DNA of 64,000 bases from an uncultured Pseudomonadales bacterium (GCA_951813295.1 CATOTI010000001.1:744001-808000); one strand, 5' to 3'; counted from the first letter of the stretch, positions 53,188-62,442 are shown. Program-made: numbers and translations. Notes: a model not told the origin generated them from the sequence alone.

Positions 53188-54623
53188 CTCATTTGGTATT
53201 CGCTTTCGACAATCTTGCGCAACGAAGCGAAGTAGCGCGGCGTCGAATGTGGCCAGAGCGTGAAGTTGCGGTCGTTCTCATCCGTGTACCACGCCCGACA
53301 ACCGCCGCCGAAGACGGTCTTGGCGAGATCGCGTTGAATCGTCGCATCGAACGACGCGGCCGACGCATGCGTCGGTTCGATCGTCGTTGCGCGGCGGCGC
53401 TCGAGTGACAACAGCGCCTTCATCACGAAACGAGCCTGCGCTTCGATCATCAGAAGCACCGAGTTGTGACCGAGCCCGGAGTTCGGTCCGAGGAGGAAAA
53501 ACAGATTCGGAAACTTCGGCACCATCATCGTTCGGTGTGCTGCAATCGCGTCGCGCCAGACCGCGTAGAGGCGGATACCGTCTCGTCCGACGAATTCGAC
53601 TGCCGTCGTGACGTCGAACGGACGAAATCCCGTCGCCGCGATCAGAACGTCGAGTTCGATTTCCCGGCCATTCACGAGGCGCACGCCACCCGGGCGCACC
53701 GCGTCGATCGATTCCGTGACGACGTCGACGTGGGGTCGGCTTAGCGATCGGTAGTAGTCATCGCTCAGCATGAGTCGTTTGCAGCCGATGTCGAAGTCCG
53801 GCGTCACGCGTTCGCGCAGTCGTTCGTCCGCGATTTCACGCGAAAGAAACGCCTCCGCCTGACGCCTGACGAGCCGATTCATCCAATGGCCCTTCTTGAC
53901 GAAGAGGCCACGTGTCTCGAGCGCGACATAGAGGCTCCACCGGAGCAAACGGTTCAGCGTCGGCGTAGTCGCCAGTCGCTCGGCCATCTTCGAATCGATC
54001 GCACGATCACCACGCGGCACGACCCATCCGGGCTTGCGCTGGAAGACGGTCAGTTCGCGACATCGATCGACGATCTCTGGAATCACCTGAACCGCCGTCG
54101 CGCCGCTCCCGACGATTCCGACCCGTCGATGGTCGAGCTCGCAGCCGTGATCCCATCGCGCTGTGTGAAAGAAATCGCCGGAGAAATCCGCGAGACCCGG
54201 CCAATCGGGCACGTTCGGAAGATGCAAACCGCCGAGTGCACTGACGACGACATCGGCCGTCAAGACGCCCCGATTCGTCTCGATCGTCCACTTCGACCGG
54301 TCGAATCGAACGGCTTCGACCGTGCATTCATACAAGCTGTGCGATGAGAGTCCGAAGCGGATTGCCGAGCGTTCGCAGTATTCCTGGATCTCTCCACCGG
54401 GCGAAAAGAGTCGCGACCACGACGGATTCAGGTCGTAGGAGAACGAATAGAGATGCGACGGAACATCACACGCGACGCCCGGATAGGTGTTCTCGCGCCA
54501 GGTCCCGCCGACCCGATCGGCCTTCTCGAGAATCACGAAGCGCTCGATCCCGTGGCGTTTGAGCGCCGCACCCATGGCGAGCCCCGACATGCCCGCGCCC
54601 AGCACGGCCACTCGATAGTGCAT
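53184..54623 (-). CDS. Flavin-containing (Baeyer-Villiger-type) monooxygenase
   Basis: 479-residue class B flavoprotein monooxygenase. FAD motif VAVLGAGMSGLAMG at the N-terminus, the Baeyer-Villiger fingerprint FxGxxxHxxxWD seen in FSGDFFHTARWDH (about 151-163), the NADPH motif GIVGSGATAVQVIPE, and ATGFRPFD near residue 335. The length is that of short BVMOs and steroid/cyclohexanone-type enzymes. It uses NADPH and O2 to insert oxygen into ketones. It is eight bases downstream of a PhyH-like gene and both are likely in one operon. Confidence 0.9.
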   Translation of the reverse strand: MHYRVAVLGAGMSGLAMGAALKRHGIERFVILEKADRVGGTWRENTYPGVACDVPSHLYSFSYDLNPSWSRLFSPGGEIQEYCERSAIRFGLSSHSLYECTVEAVRFDRSKWTIETNRGVLTADVVVSALGGLHLPNVPDWPGLADFSGDFFHTARWDHGCELDHRRVGIVGSGATAVQVIPEIVDRCRELTVFQRKPGWVVPRGDRAIDSKMAERLATTPTLNRLLRWSLYVALETRGLFVKKGHWMNRLVRRQAEAFLSREIADERLRERVTPDFDIGCKRLMLSDDYYRSLSRPHVDVVTESIDAVRPGGVRLVNGREIELDVLIAATGFRPFDVTTAVEFVGRDGIRLYAVWRDAIAAHRTMMVPKFPNLFFLLGPNSGLGHNSVLLMIEAQARFVMKALLSLERRRATTIEPTHASAASFDATIQRDLAKTVFGGGCRAWYTDENDRNFTLWPHSTPRYFASLRKIVESEYQMS

Positions 54624-54631
54624 TGGCGGCG

Positions 54632-55426
54632 CTACCGGCCGATGTCTGCTACCGGGTCATAAACGTTCGTCCCGCCATCGACGAACGGTACGGCTTGCCC
54701 CCAGAGATCGCCCGCTTGCGTGTAGATCGGTGCCCCGGCGTATTGCGTGAGATAGACCCGGCGCTGCGCGCCGGTGTGATTCGGACCACTTCGATGCAAG
54801 CTCGTGCTCTGAAAAACCGCGACGCTACCGGCCGCCATCTCGATCAACGTGCCCGGCTCATCACCGCGGTAGCCGATCAGGTCGTTGGTCCCCGGTTCGT
54901 GTTCGTGGTCAAAGATCCGATCCCGCGAACCAGCCACGTCATGCGGCAGTACCGAGATCGTGCCGTTGGCGGCGCTCATGTCGTCCAGCGCTGCCCAACA
55001 CGTGAGATAGGGCGCGTGCTGCGTACCCGGATCGCGGAACTTCACGTAGCCGGAGTCCTGGTGCCAAGCGAACTTCATACCTTGCTCGGCACCTTTGACG
55101 ACCCATTGCTCGTTGAAGAGATAGACGGACTCGCCGAGGAATGCGGTTGTGATGGCCTGCATCGCCGGGCCATAGACGTAACGCCAGAGCCGTTCACTCT
55201 CGCGATAGCGGTTGCCGATGAAATAGCGTTTGCCGCGATGGGTAATGCCTTGCACATCCCGACCTTTCGCCGCGAGGTGGCGGTCGGTGGCGGCAACGAA
55301 AGTGGCGCACTCTTCGCGCAACATATCGAGCGTCGCCGGATCGATCGCATTTTCGATGACGGCGAACCCGTCGCGATGAAAATCGTCGATCGCGGCCGCC
55401 CTGATCTCGGGCACCTCGGCATTCAT
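54632..55426 (-). CDS. Phytanoyl-CoA dioxygenase (PhyH) family protein, second copy
   Basis: 264-residue Fe(II)/2-oxoglutarate oxygenase-like protein. The HxD is in KFAWHQDSGYVKF (about 140-142), the distal His is in STSLHRSGPNHTGAQRRV (about 209), and the likely 2-OG Arg follows (QRRVYL). N-terminal FHRDGFAVIENAIDPATLD is characteristic. It differs from the copy at 19875-20696, so substrates may differ too. It precedes the Baeyer-Villiger-type gene by eight bases and is divergent from the response regulator. Confidence 0.9.
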   Translation of the reverse strand: MNAEVPEIRAAAIDDFHRDGFAVIENAIDPATLDMLREECATFVAATDRHLAAKGRDVQGITHRGKRYFIGNRYRESERLWRYVYGPAMQAITTAFLGESVYLFNEQWVVKGAEQGMKFAWHQDSGYVKFRDPGTQHAPYLTCWAALDDMSAANGTISVLPHDVAGSRDRIFDHEHEPGTNDLIGYRGDEPGTLIEMAAGSVAVFQSTSLHRSGPNHTGAQRRVYLTQYAGAPIYTQAGDLWGQAVPFVDGGTNVYDPVADIGR

Positions 55427-55556
55427 CGGTCGGTCCCAGCGCTTCTAAGGGGCCACCATGCTCCCACTCATCGGCAGCGAACGCCAAAGTCATGCAACGT
55501 TTCTGCAAGTCGGAACGCACCAACGGCGCGCGTTGCCGCGGTGCTAGTATCGATTG

Positions 55557-56234
55557 ATGCGCAAAGTCCTGGTTGTCGACGACGACTCACACATTCGCGA
55601 GGTCGTTTGCTTCGCGCTTCGACGTGGTGGTTTCGATGTCTGCGAAGCGGCAGACGGCCGCCTGGCACTCGCCGAGTTCGAGCGCGCCAAACCCGATCTC
55701 GTCATCCTCGACATCCTCATGCCCGAAATGGACGGATTGGATGTCTGCCGGCGGCTGCGCGACATGAGCAACGCGCCGATCCTATTCCTGTCTTCCAAGG
55801 ATGCCGAAGTCGATCGCATCGAGGGGCTCGAGGTGGGTGGCGACGACTACATCACCAAACCCTTCAGTCCGCGCGAGCTCGTCGCTCGGGTCAAGGCGCA
55901 GTTCCGTCGAATCGACACCCTGAGCGATCCACACGCGAGCGAACTCGAAGTCGGACCGCTCCTGATGGACCTCGATTCGAAGGTCGTGCGCGTCGACGGT
56001 CGGGAGATCCTGCTGACGCGCACCGAATTCGGCCTTCTGTCGACGCTCGCACGGCGGCCGGGCAAAGTGCTCGACCGCGATAGCCTCATGAACGGCGCCT
56101 ACACGGGTAATCGCATCGTGAGCGACCGGACCATCGATAGCCACGTGCGCCGTTTACGCGCGAAGCTCCGGGAAGTGGGCGTCGATCCGATCGAGACGGT
56201 GCACGGCGTGGGTTTCCGGCTGGCTTTCGATTGA
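55557..56234 (+). CDS. OmpR/PhoB-family response regulator
   Basis: 225 residues from ATG 55557 (MRKVLVVDDDSHIREVV). The receiver domain has acidic Asp9/Asp10, phospho-acceptor Asp52 in LVILDILMPEMDG and Lys near 104 in YITKPFSPRELVARVKAQ; the winged-helix output domain ends SHVRRLRAKLREVGVDPIET and HGVGFRL. The length is standard. The stop overlaps the TTG start of the kinase by four bases (TTGA). It faces away from the PhyH-BVMO operon, which it could regulate, though nothing in the sequence proves it. Confidence 0.93.
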   Translation: MRKVLVVDDDSHIREVVCFALRRGGFDVCEAADGRLALAEFERAKPDLVILDILMPEMDGLDVCRRLRDMSNAPILFLSSKDAEVDRIEGLEVGGDDYITKPFSPRELVARVKAQFRRIDTLSDPHASELEVGPLLMDLDSKVVRVDGREILLTRTEFGLLSTLARRPGKVLDRDSLMNGAYTGNRIVSDRTIDSHVRRLRAKLREVGVDPIETVHGVGFRLAFD

Positions 56235-57778
56235 GTCAGTTCCGGCTCAGGACCGTCCTGGTCGGTTTCAGCCTCTTCATTCTCGTTCTGCCCGTCGCGG
56301 GCATCCAGGTGCTCCGCCTGTACGAAAGCGCCCTGGTGCGCCAGACCGAGTCGGAACTGATCGCACAGACGGCAGTCGTCGCGGCGGCTTTTGCCGCCAG
56401 TTTCAAGGATCTCGGTCTGCCGGTCGGCAACCACTCCCGCGAGGCAGAGTCGACGGCGTATCGCGATGCCCTACCCCGGTTCGCCGTTCTCGACCTCGCC
56501 GAATCGAAAGTCTACGACGTGCCAAAGACACCGACCCTGCGGGGGGAACCGGACCTCGTCGCAGACCGGATCGGGCTCTCGATGGAACCCGTCATCGCCG
56601 CCGTGGAAGCAACGACACTCGCACGTATTCGCATCGTCGATCACCGCGGGACGATCGTGGCCACCACCCGAACGGATCGGCATACGTCATTGAACGACTG
56701 GCTGGAAGTGACAGACGCGCTCCGCGGTGTGCCGCAGAGTCGCCTGCATCGTCGATCGGACGTCGGTCCCGCGCTCGTGGCGCTCAGTCGTAGCGATGCA
56801 TTGCGAGTGGCGGTGTCGACCCCCGTCGTGGTGGACGATCGCATCCTCGGCGCCGTGCTTGCCGAGCAAACACCCGCCACGATCGTGCAAGCGCTCTACC
56901 ACAAACGCTTCCTCCTGTTGCAGGCCGGTACCTTCCTGCTCCTGCTCGTGGTGGGCGGCGCGATCTTCGCTTCGCACTCCTATGTTCGGCCTATCGAGCG
57001 CCTGGTGGATGGCGTACGCCAGATCTCAGCCGGCGACGCAACGAGCCTCACGACGAGTCGATACCGGATGAAAGAGATCGACGAACTGACGCAATCAGTC
57101 GCCGCGATGGCCGAGACTCTGCAGCAACGGACGACGTACGTTCGCGAACTCTCCCGAAGCGTCGGGCATGAGTTCAAGACGCCGATCACGGCGATGGCAG
57201 GCACACTCGAGGTGCTCGAAGATCACATCGACGAGATGGAAACTGCCGAGCGTGACCGTTTCCTGAAAAACCTCACCGAAGACGTCGATCGCCTCGAACG
57301 CCTCACGCAGCGGCTCCTGGAACTAGCGCACGCCGATATGCGTGGCCCGTCGAAGAGTTATTCCTCGATTCGCGACGCCGCACCGCGCGTCGACAATCTC
57401 ACCGTCCATCTCGAAGGATCGGCCGTGGAAACACCGCTGCCGATCGACCACGAAGCACTCCGGGCGGTGCTCCAGAACGCCGCCGAGAATTCGTATCAGC
57501 ACGGCGCAAAAAACCTGACGATTCGCTGCGACGTCGAGCCCTCGACGACGGTCGTCGATCTGATCGACGACGGGCGTGGTATCTCACCCGGTAACCGGGA
57601 CAACGTGTTCGAGCCGTTCTTTACGACACGACGCGACGCAGGTGGCACCGGTCTCGGACTCGCGATCACGAAGTCACTCGTACAGAACGCCGGCGGTTCG
57701 ATCGACTGCCGCGCACCCGCCGCCGGCGAAGGCGCCGTGTTCAGACTCGCCTTTCCGAACGAGCCAGCGGCCGCCTAG
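56231..57778 (+). CDS. Sensor histidine kinase
   Basis: 515 residues from TTG 56231, overlapping the response regulator stop. Two membrane helices (about 9-28 and 227-247) flank a periplasmic sensor domain of about 200 residues. A HAMP linker follows (RPIERLVDGVRQISAGD), then the H-box SVGHEFKTPITAMAG with phosphorylated His313, N-box NAAENSYQHG, and GTGLGLAITKSLVQNAGG. The best-known analogues are CreC-like kinases, but the sensor domain is not one I can name. Convergent with the hydroxyacid dehydrogenase by four bases. Confidence 0.9.
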   Translation: MSQFRLRTVLVGFSLFILVLPVAGIQVLRLYESALVRQTESELIAQTAVVAAAFAASFKDLGLPVGNHSREAESTAYRDALPRFAVLDLAESKVYDVPKTPTLRGEPDLVADRIGLSMEPVIAAVEATTLARIRIVDHRGTIVATTRTDRHTSLNDWLEVTDALRGVPQSRLHRRSDVGPALVALSRSDALRVAVSTPVVVDDRILGAVLAEQTPATIVQALYHKRFLLLQAGTFLLLLVVGGAIFASHSYVRPIERLVDGVRQISAGDATSLTTSRYRMKEIDELTQSVAAMAETLQQRTTYVRELSRSVGHEFKTPITAMAGTLEVLEDHIDEMETAERDRFLKNLTEDVDRLERLTQRLLELAHADMRGPSKSYSSIRDAAPRVDNLTVHLEGSAVETPLPIDHEALRAVLQNAAENSYQHGAKNLTIRCDVEPSTTVVDLIDDGRGISPGNRDNVFEPFFTTRRDAGGTGLGLAITKSLVQNAGGSIDCRAPAAGEGAVFRLAFPNEPAAA

Positions 57779-58737
57779 TAACCGAGATCCTTGTCGATGA
57801 CGCCTTCGAGCGGTTCGTCGCGAACCAAACGCTCGAGATTCGAGATGAATCGATCGACGTTTCGCCCGGCCCGGAACTGACTCGCCCCCGCGGTGTGCGG
57901 CGTCATCACGACGTTCGGCAACGACCAAAGCTCACTTTCAGGCGGCAGCGGCTCGCGCGGCACCACGTCGAGCCCTGCACCGAGGATTTCGCCACTCTTG
58001 AGTGCGGCGACGAGATCGTCCTCGACCACGATTTCACCGCGCGTCACGTTCACGAGAAACGCCGAATCCTTCATCTGCCGAAACGCGTGCGCGTCGAATT
58101 TGTCCTTCGTTTCAGGGGTCAGCGGCGCACCGATCGCGACGACGTCGGACTCGGCGAGTATCGCGTCGAACTCGTCGACCCCACGTACGTGAGGTACCTC
58201 CGCCGTCGGCGCGACAGGATCACGGTCGAGGGCGGTGATCTGCATGCCGAAGCCCGCCGCACGTTTCGCGATCGCCTTACCCGTGCCGCCGAACCCGTAG
58301 ATTCCCATCGTAGCCCCGGTCAATTCGACTTCCTGGATACGCATCTCGGGGCGGTGGTTCCACGAGTCCGGGCCATATCGCAGCGCCGTTGCGAGTTGGC
58401 GTGTCAGCATCAGAAGCAAGCCCATGGCGTGATCGGCGAGATGATCCCCCACCAGGCCCTTTTCACTCGTCAAGACTACGTCGCCGGCCTTGAACTCGTC
58501 GTAAAGGAACGCGTCGACGCCCGAGGAAATCGCGTGCACCCAACGCAGGTTCTGGGCACCGAGGTACATCTTGCGATTGACGAAGCCGAACACGACGTCG
58601 GCGTCGGCGATCTCTTCGTGTGCGCCTTCGTTGTCGGTCACGACGACGGTTGCATCGCCACCCGCCACACGAATTCGCTCGACATCCTCGGGGGTGACTT
58701 CCCGTAGCGTGAGACCGGGAATGACGACGACTTTCAT
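57775..58737 (-). CDS. D-2-hydroxyacid dehydrogenase family protein
   Basis: 320-residue NAD-dependent D-isomer 2-hydroxyacid dehydrogenase. The nucleotide motif GIYGFGGTGKAIAKRAAGFG, catalytic Arg in NVTRGEIVVEDDL, acid Glu in DVVPREPLPPES and His in VVMTPHTAGASQF are intact. Substrate might be glyoxylate, hydroxypyruvate or phosphoglycerate-like acids. It lies 19 bases downstream of the luciferase-like gene on the same strand, so they probably form an operon. Confidence 0.9.
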   Translation of the reverse strand: MKVVVIPGLTLREVTPEDVERIRVAGGDATVVVTDNEGAHEEIADADVVFGFVNRKMYLGAQNLRWVHAISSGVDAFLYDEFKAGDVVLTSEKGLVGDHLADHAMGLLLMLTRQLATALRYGPDSWNHRPEMRIQEVELTGATMGIYGFGGTGKAIAKRAAGFGMQITALDRDPVAPTAEVPHVRGVDEFDAILAESDVVAIGAPLTPETKDKFDAHAFRQMKDSAFLVNVTRGEIVVEDDLVAALKSGEILGAGLDVVPREPLPPESELWSLPNVVMTPHTAGASQFRAGRNVDRFISNLERLVRDEPLEGVIDKDLGY

Positions 58738-58756
58738 GAAAGGCTCCTTTTGGCGA

Positions 58757-59629
58757 TCAAGCGGCGTCGCGATGGTCGTCGATGATCGATCGCCAAGCCA
58801 GTACGTCTTCCGGCCTCCGGATCGGCTCCGCCATCCCCGGCATCGGTGAAACGGGAACGAGGACGCGGGTCACGCCATCACCCGCGTAATCCGCGAGACG
58901 GTTCACGTCCTCCGGACAGCTCAACGAGATTTCGAGCGCCGCCGGATCACGACCGTGCTCCACGGCCGTCTGTCGGGCCAACTCGATCAGTTCTTTCGGG
59001 TAACCACGGGCCGGGAAGAAGCCGTCACCGAGGCGTCCGGCGCGCCGGGCCGCCGCTTTCGAATGACCACCGACATGGATTGGTAGAGGACCCGTCGGTG
59101 GTTTCGGTCGGCAGAAAACCTTCTCGAACGAGAAGCACTCACCGTCGAATGACGGGCAGTCTTCCGTCCAAAGCGTGCGCAACACATCGACGTATTCGTC
59201 CGTTCGCAAGCCGCGATCGTCGAACGGTACGTTGAGCGCGGCGAACTCTTCCGCCAGCCAACCGACGCCGATACCGAGCAGGAAACGACCGGGTGCGACG
59301 ACGTCGAACGTCGCCAGTTGCTTAGCGACGACGATCGGATTGTGCTGCGGCAGGATCAGGATTCCCGTACCGAGCTTGATGCGCTCGGTCCGCGCGGCGA
59401 CATAGGTCATCCAGACGATCGGATCGGGAATCGGGAAGTCGCTGACGCCGCCCGCGATTTTGCCGTCGTCGGAATACGGATAGGCGGACTCGTAACCGTC
59501 CGGCATGACCGTGTGTTCGACGGTCCAGGCGGATTCGAAACCAGCCTCCTCCGCCGCCTGTAGGAATTCGATCGCCGCGTTCGCATCCGTGAACCGGCCC
59601 ATATTGAGATAGCGCAAACCGAACTTCAT
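58757..59629 (-). CDS. Luciferase-like monooxygenase (LLM class, F420-type)
   Basis: 290-residue TIM-barrel flavin/F420 oxidoreductase. MKFGLRYLNMGRFTDANAAI, then LGTGILILPQHNPIVVAKQL and LLGIGVGWLAEEFAALNVPF match the bacterial LLM family annotated as probable F420-dependent; PIHVGGHSKAAARRAGRLGD and a final RPEDVLAWRSIIDDH complete the pattern. The cofactor cannot be decided here, as many proteobacterial members use FMN. It is divergent from the amidohydrolase and leads a pair with the hydroxyacid dehydrogenase. Confidence 0.88.
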   Translation of the reverse strand: MKFGLRYLNMGRFTDANAAIEFLQAAEEAGFESAWTVEHTVMPDGYESAYPYSDDGKIAGGVSDFPIPDPIVWMTYVAARTERIKLGTGILILPQHNPIVVAKQLATFDVVAPGRFLLGIGVGWLAEEFAALNVPFDDRGLRTDEYVDVLRTLWTEDCPSFDGECFSFEKVFCRPKPPTGPLPIHVGGHSKAAARRAGRLGDGFFPARGYPKELIELARQTAVEHGRDPAALEISLSCPEDVNRLADYAGDGVTRVLVPVSPMPGMAEPIRRPEDVLAWRSIIDDHRDAA

Positions 59630-59754
59630 CGCCGCTCCAAATCTGCTAGAAAGATGGATTCAAGATCGTGAACGCGGTTTTCGCCAGCAAAATCTGCCGT
59701 GCGTCATCACTGCGGCGCGTATCGAGCGGTTAAGTCGAAGGGAGCGGAAGAACC

Positions 59755-60873
59755 ATGCGCAACGGATTTCGAGTACTGGATACGGACGCACACCAGATGG
59801 AGCCACCGACGATCTGGTCGGACTACATCGATTCGAACTACGCCGACGCGGCACCCAGGATCGGTGACATGGGCAATGGCCGACCGGGCATGCTGGTCGA
59901 GGGCGAACCCATCACCAAGCAGGACGGCAGCTATCCGATGCACTCGAAAGAGTTCCAGGAAGCGGCGGCGCGCGGCATGGAAAAACACGAACAATCCCGC
60001 GCCGAGGGGTTTCGTCCCGAAGCACGGATTCGCGACATGGAGAGCCAGGGCGTCGACGCACAGGTCATCTATCCCACCGTCGGCGGCCAGATCCTCGGCA
60101 AGGAATTCACCGATCCCGAACTCCTTGCCGCCGTCTGTCGCGCCTACAACGACTGGAGCCTCGAATATTGCAGCCACGCACACGACCGGCTGCGCATGGC
60201 GGCGATGCTGCCGATGCAAGCGCCCGATCTCGCGATCGAAGAAGCCCGGCGAACGTCCGCCGCGGGTGCTGCCTGCTTCTACGTCCGACCGAACCCCGTG
60301 TGCGGACGCAACCTCTACCACGACGAATACGATCCCGTGTGGAGCGCGATCGAAGAGATCGGCAAGCCGATCTGCATCCACGACTCGGGCTCACCGCATC
60401 TGCCGTCGTACGGCGAACGGATGCACACCCACACGTCGGGCCACATCATCGCGCACCCCTTCGAAGCCATGGTCGCGATGATGAGCCTCATCTGGTACGG
60501 GGTGATCGAACGCCACCCTGAACTTTCGGTCGTGCACGTCGAAGCAGACGCGGGTTGGTTGCCCTACTGGCTGCAACGCATGGAACAGCACTGGGACTTC
60601 TCCGGTAACGCCGAGCACCCCGATCTCAAACGGCGCCCGACCGAGTACTTCAAATCGAACTTCCTGGTCGCCTGCCGCGGCGATGAGATGACCCTACCGG
60701 CGGTCTGCGATCTGGTCGGCGACGCCTATGTCACTTTCAATACGGACTACCCACACCCGGACGGCACCTGGCCGCTCGGCATGGAGAACCTCGAGAAGCA
60801 GCCCCTATCGGAGGAATCGATCAAAAAGATCTTCTGGGACAACGGCGCGGCGCTCTTCGGACTAGCTGCCTAG
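59755..60873 (+). CDS. Amidohydrolase 2 family protein
   Basis: 372-residue metal-dependent hydrolase/decarboxylase of the amidohydrolase-2 (ACMSD-like) family. Metal-site elements: DTDAHQMEP (about 9-12), CIHDSGSPHL (His), VHVEADAGWLPYWLQ and the Asp in FNTDYPHPDGTWP. It starts at ATG 59755 with GGAGCGGAAG upstream. Members decarboxylate or hydrolyse ring-derived carboxylic acids. It overlaps no neighbour and faces the DUF4180 gene. The role in this catabolic region is inferred only from the family. Confidence 0.88.
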   Translation: MRNGFRVLDTDAHQMEPPTIWSDYIDSNYADAAPRIGDMGNGRPGMLVEGEPITKQDGSYPMHSKEFQEAAARGMEKHEQSRAEGFRPEARIRDMESQGVDAQVIYPTVGGQILGKEFTDPELLAAVCRAYNDWSLEYCSHAHDRLRMAAMLPMQAPDLAIEEARRTSAAGAACFYVRPNPVCGRNLYHDEYDPVWSAIEEIGKPICIHDSGSPHLPSYGERMHTHTSGHIIAHPFEAMVAMMSLIWYGVIERHPELSVVHVEADAGWLPYWLQRMEQHWDFSGNAEHPDLKRRPTEYFKSNFLVACRGDEMTLPAVCDLVGDAYVTFNTDYPHPDGTWPLGMENLEKQPLSEESIKKIFWDNGAALFGLAA

Positions 60874-61000
60874 CGAAATCCGGCGGCAAGCCGACCCAGG
60901 CCTGAATCGAGCGTTTGCGCAACGGGTGTGCCCCTGGTGACGGGTTCAGGCGGTGGCTGGCCGCATCGAACAAGACTGAGGATCCCCGCCTCCGTTCGAA

Positions 61001-61342
61001 TCATCGAGCGTCGTTCACGACCAAAGGACGCAGCCATCGAAGCGCTGTATCGACCGTCTCGAAAAAGCGTACACAAGGGTGTGAGCGGTGATCTCGAATC
61101 AACTCGGTCACCCGTTCCCCGAAGGCATGGTCCGCTGGCACGACGATGGCGAGGTGGAAGCGGTAGTTGACGAACTTCTGAAAGATCGCACCCGCGATTC
61201 CGTTCGAGAGATCGAAGAAATCCGGGTGGAGCTCGGCTGGCGTGACAATGCATGCCGGGAGACCGCTCACCATGATGTCGAGTGCATCCTCTTCGGAGTG
61301 CAATGTCAGATTGGCTTCTTTCGCCAAAAGCGATTGCATCAT
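61001..61342 (-). CDS. DUF4180 domain protein
   Basis: 113-residue single-domain protein with the DUF4180 pattern HPDFFDLSNGIAGAIFQKFV, then NYRFHLAIVVPADHAFGERV and FFETVDTALRWL. No known function. It begins 27 bases downstream of hspQ on the same strand and is probably co-transcribed with it. The 127-base gap to the amidohydrolase shows nothing I can call. Confidence 0.75.
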   Translation of the reverse strand: MMQSLLAKEANLTLHSEEDALDIMVSGLPACIVTPAELHPDFFDLSNGIAGAIFQKFVNYRFHLAIVVPADHAFGERVTELIRDHRSHPCVRFFETVDTALRWLRPLVVNDAR

Positions 61343-61369
61343 CCGTTCTCGCCTTCGATCGCTCGAGGG

Positions 61370-61678
61370 TCAGTGGATGGAGCGCGCGACGTAGCGCGTG
61401 CCCGTGTACTGACCGAAGAATTCCCCTAGCGCCGGATGCTCGATTTGCGACGTGTCGTCGCTGTGCTCGAGATGTCGCTCGGCGACATAGGTCGTCTGCG
61501 CCGAACCGTCGACCAGCACGTGGTACCAGGGTTTGTCCTTGGGAGGACGCGACCGTGCGACCGCGTCGTACCACTCCTCGGTCAATGAAAACGTCGCGTC
61601 CACATCGACGACGACGCCGCGGTAGCCGAATCGTTGGTGGTCGACGATTTCCCCGACGCCAAACTGCGGTCGATCCAA
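61370..61678 (-). CDS. hspQ: Heat-shock protein HspQ (hemimethylated-DNA-binding YccV)
   Basis: 102 residues from a TTG at 61678 with AAGGGAG six bases upstream; the longer frame up to 62386 is not protein-like. FGVGEIVDHQRFGYRGVVVD, then VDATFSLTEEW and DKPWYHVLVD, then TTYVAERHLEHSD match HspQ/YccV well; the family is about 105 residues. It affects DnaA stability and Lon substrates in E. coli. Found also in alpha- and gammaproteobacteria. Confidence 0.88.
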   Translation of the reverse strand: MDRPQFGVGEIVDHQRFGYRGVVVDVDATFSLTEEWYDAVARSRPPKDKPWYHVLVDGSAQTTYVAERHLEHSDDTSQIEHPALGEFFGQYTGTRYVARSIH

Positions 61679-61789
61679 GCTGAACTCCCTTACTACCTCT
61701 GTGGAACCAAGCGACGCGGCGGGCGTCGAAACCGACAGGTTCTCGGCCCAAGTCCGTAGAAGCCACGACTCAAACAGGGGAACGCACCG

Positions 61790-62380
61790 ATGCGCCTCGT
61801 TTCGATTATCACGCTTTTTGTGTGCGCTAGCTGGTCCTCGCCCAGCGACGCTGCGACGATGAACGGTCAATGGCGCTACGACCCCGCCCAGTCGGTGACC
61901 GAAGCGCCTCGCCAGGGCGGGCGATCGATTTTCAGCAACGTCAAGCCGACGATCGTGATCCAGGGTATTCCGGTCCCGCTCCCAGGCGGTACCGCCGAGG
62001 ATGATTCCGAGTCGCAAAGCTCGCCCAAGAACCCCGACGTGCTCTTCTGCCAATCGATGACGATCGAGGACGACGACGAGCGCAAGCGCATCACGTACGA
62101 CCGGTTGGGCGTTCGCGAATTCGTGCCCGGTCGCCATCGAGGTCGAACGACCCGGTTGACCACGAGCCGTCTGGTCGAGAGCTACAAGACGACCTCTCGC
62201 AGCGTGAGCCAGGAGTACGTGCTCGAAGATGATGATCGATTGGTCGTGACAGTCGTCATCGACCCCAAGGGCGACAAAAAGACGGTCTACAAACGCATTT
62301 TTTATCGTGCCGGGACTCGCACGCCGATCGAAACACAAGAAGTCGAGTCGAATCTGGCGGCGCATCTGACGACGCCCTGA
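61790..62380 (+). CDS. Secreted hypothetical protein
   Basis: 196 residues with a signal peptide MRLVSIITLFVCASWSSPSDA cut before ATMNGQ. The mature part is beta-rich and charged, with NGQWRYDPAQSVTE resembling the start of lipocalin-like or DUF-type repeats; later DDDRLVVTVVIDPKGDKKTV and RTPIETQEVE. It may be a periplasmic binding or structural protein. One Cys only. I do not recognise the family. Facing away from hspQ. Confidence 0.65.
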   Translation: MRLVSIITLFVCASWSSPSDAATMNGQWRYDPAQSVTEAPRQGGRSIFSNVKPTIVIQGIPVPLPGGTAEDDSESQSSPKNPDVLFCQSMTIEDDDERKRITYDRLGVREFVPGRHRGRTTRLTTSRLVESYKTTSRSVSQEYVLEDDDRLVVTVVIDPKGDKKTVYKRIFYRAGTRTPIETQEVESNLAAHLTTP

Positions 62381-62442
62381 CACCACCCACCCCTCGCTCG
62401 TCGATCCGGCCTAAGATCTGAACGCTTCTGACGGAGGGCACG

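Noticed and set aside
54623..56083. 486-residue plus-strand open frame covering the PhyH gene and part of the response regulator
   Set aside because: It runs antisense to a clear oxygenase gene and then out of frame over the response regulator; its composition is arginine/proline rich and has no recognisable motif. It is a GC-bias shadow.
61679..62386. Long upstream extension of the hspQ frame on the minus strand
   Set aside because: HspQ homology starts only at the TTG at 61678 with a ribosome site. The extension lies antisense to the secreted protein gene.
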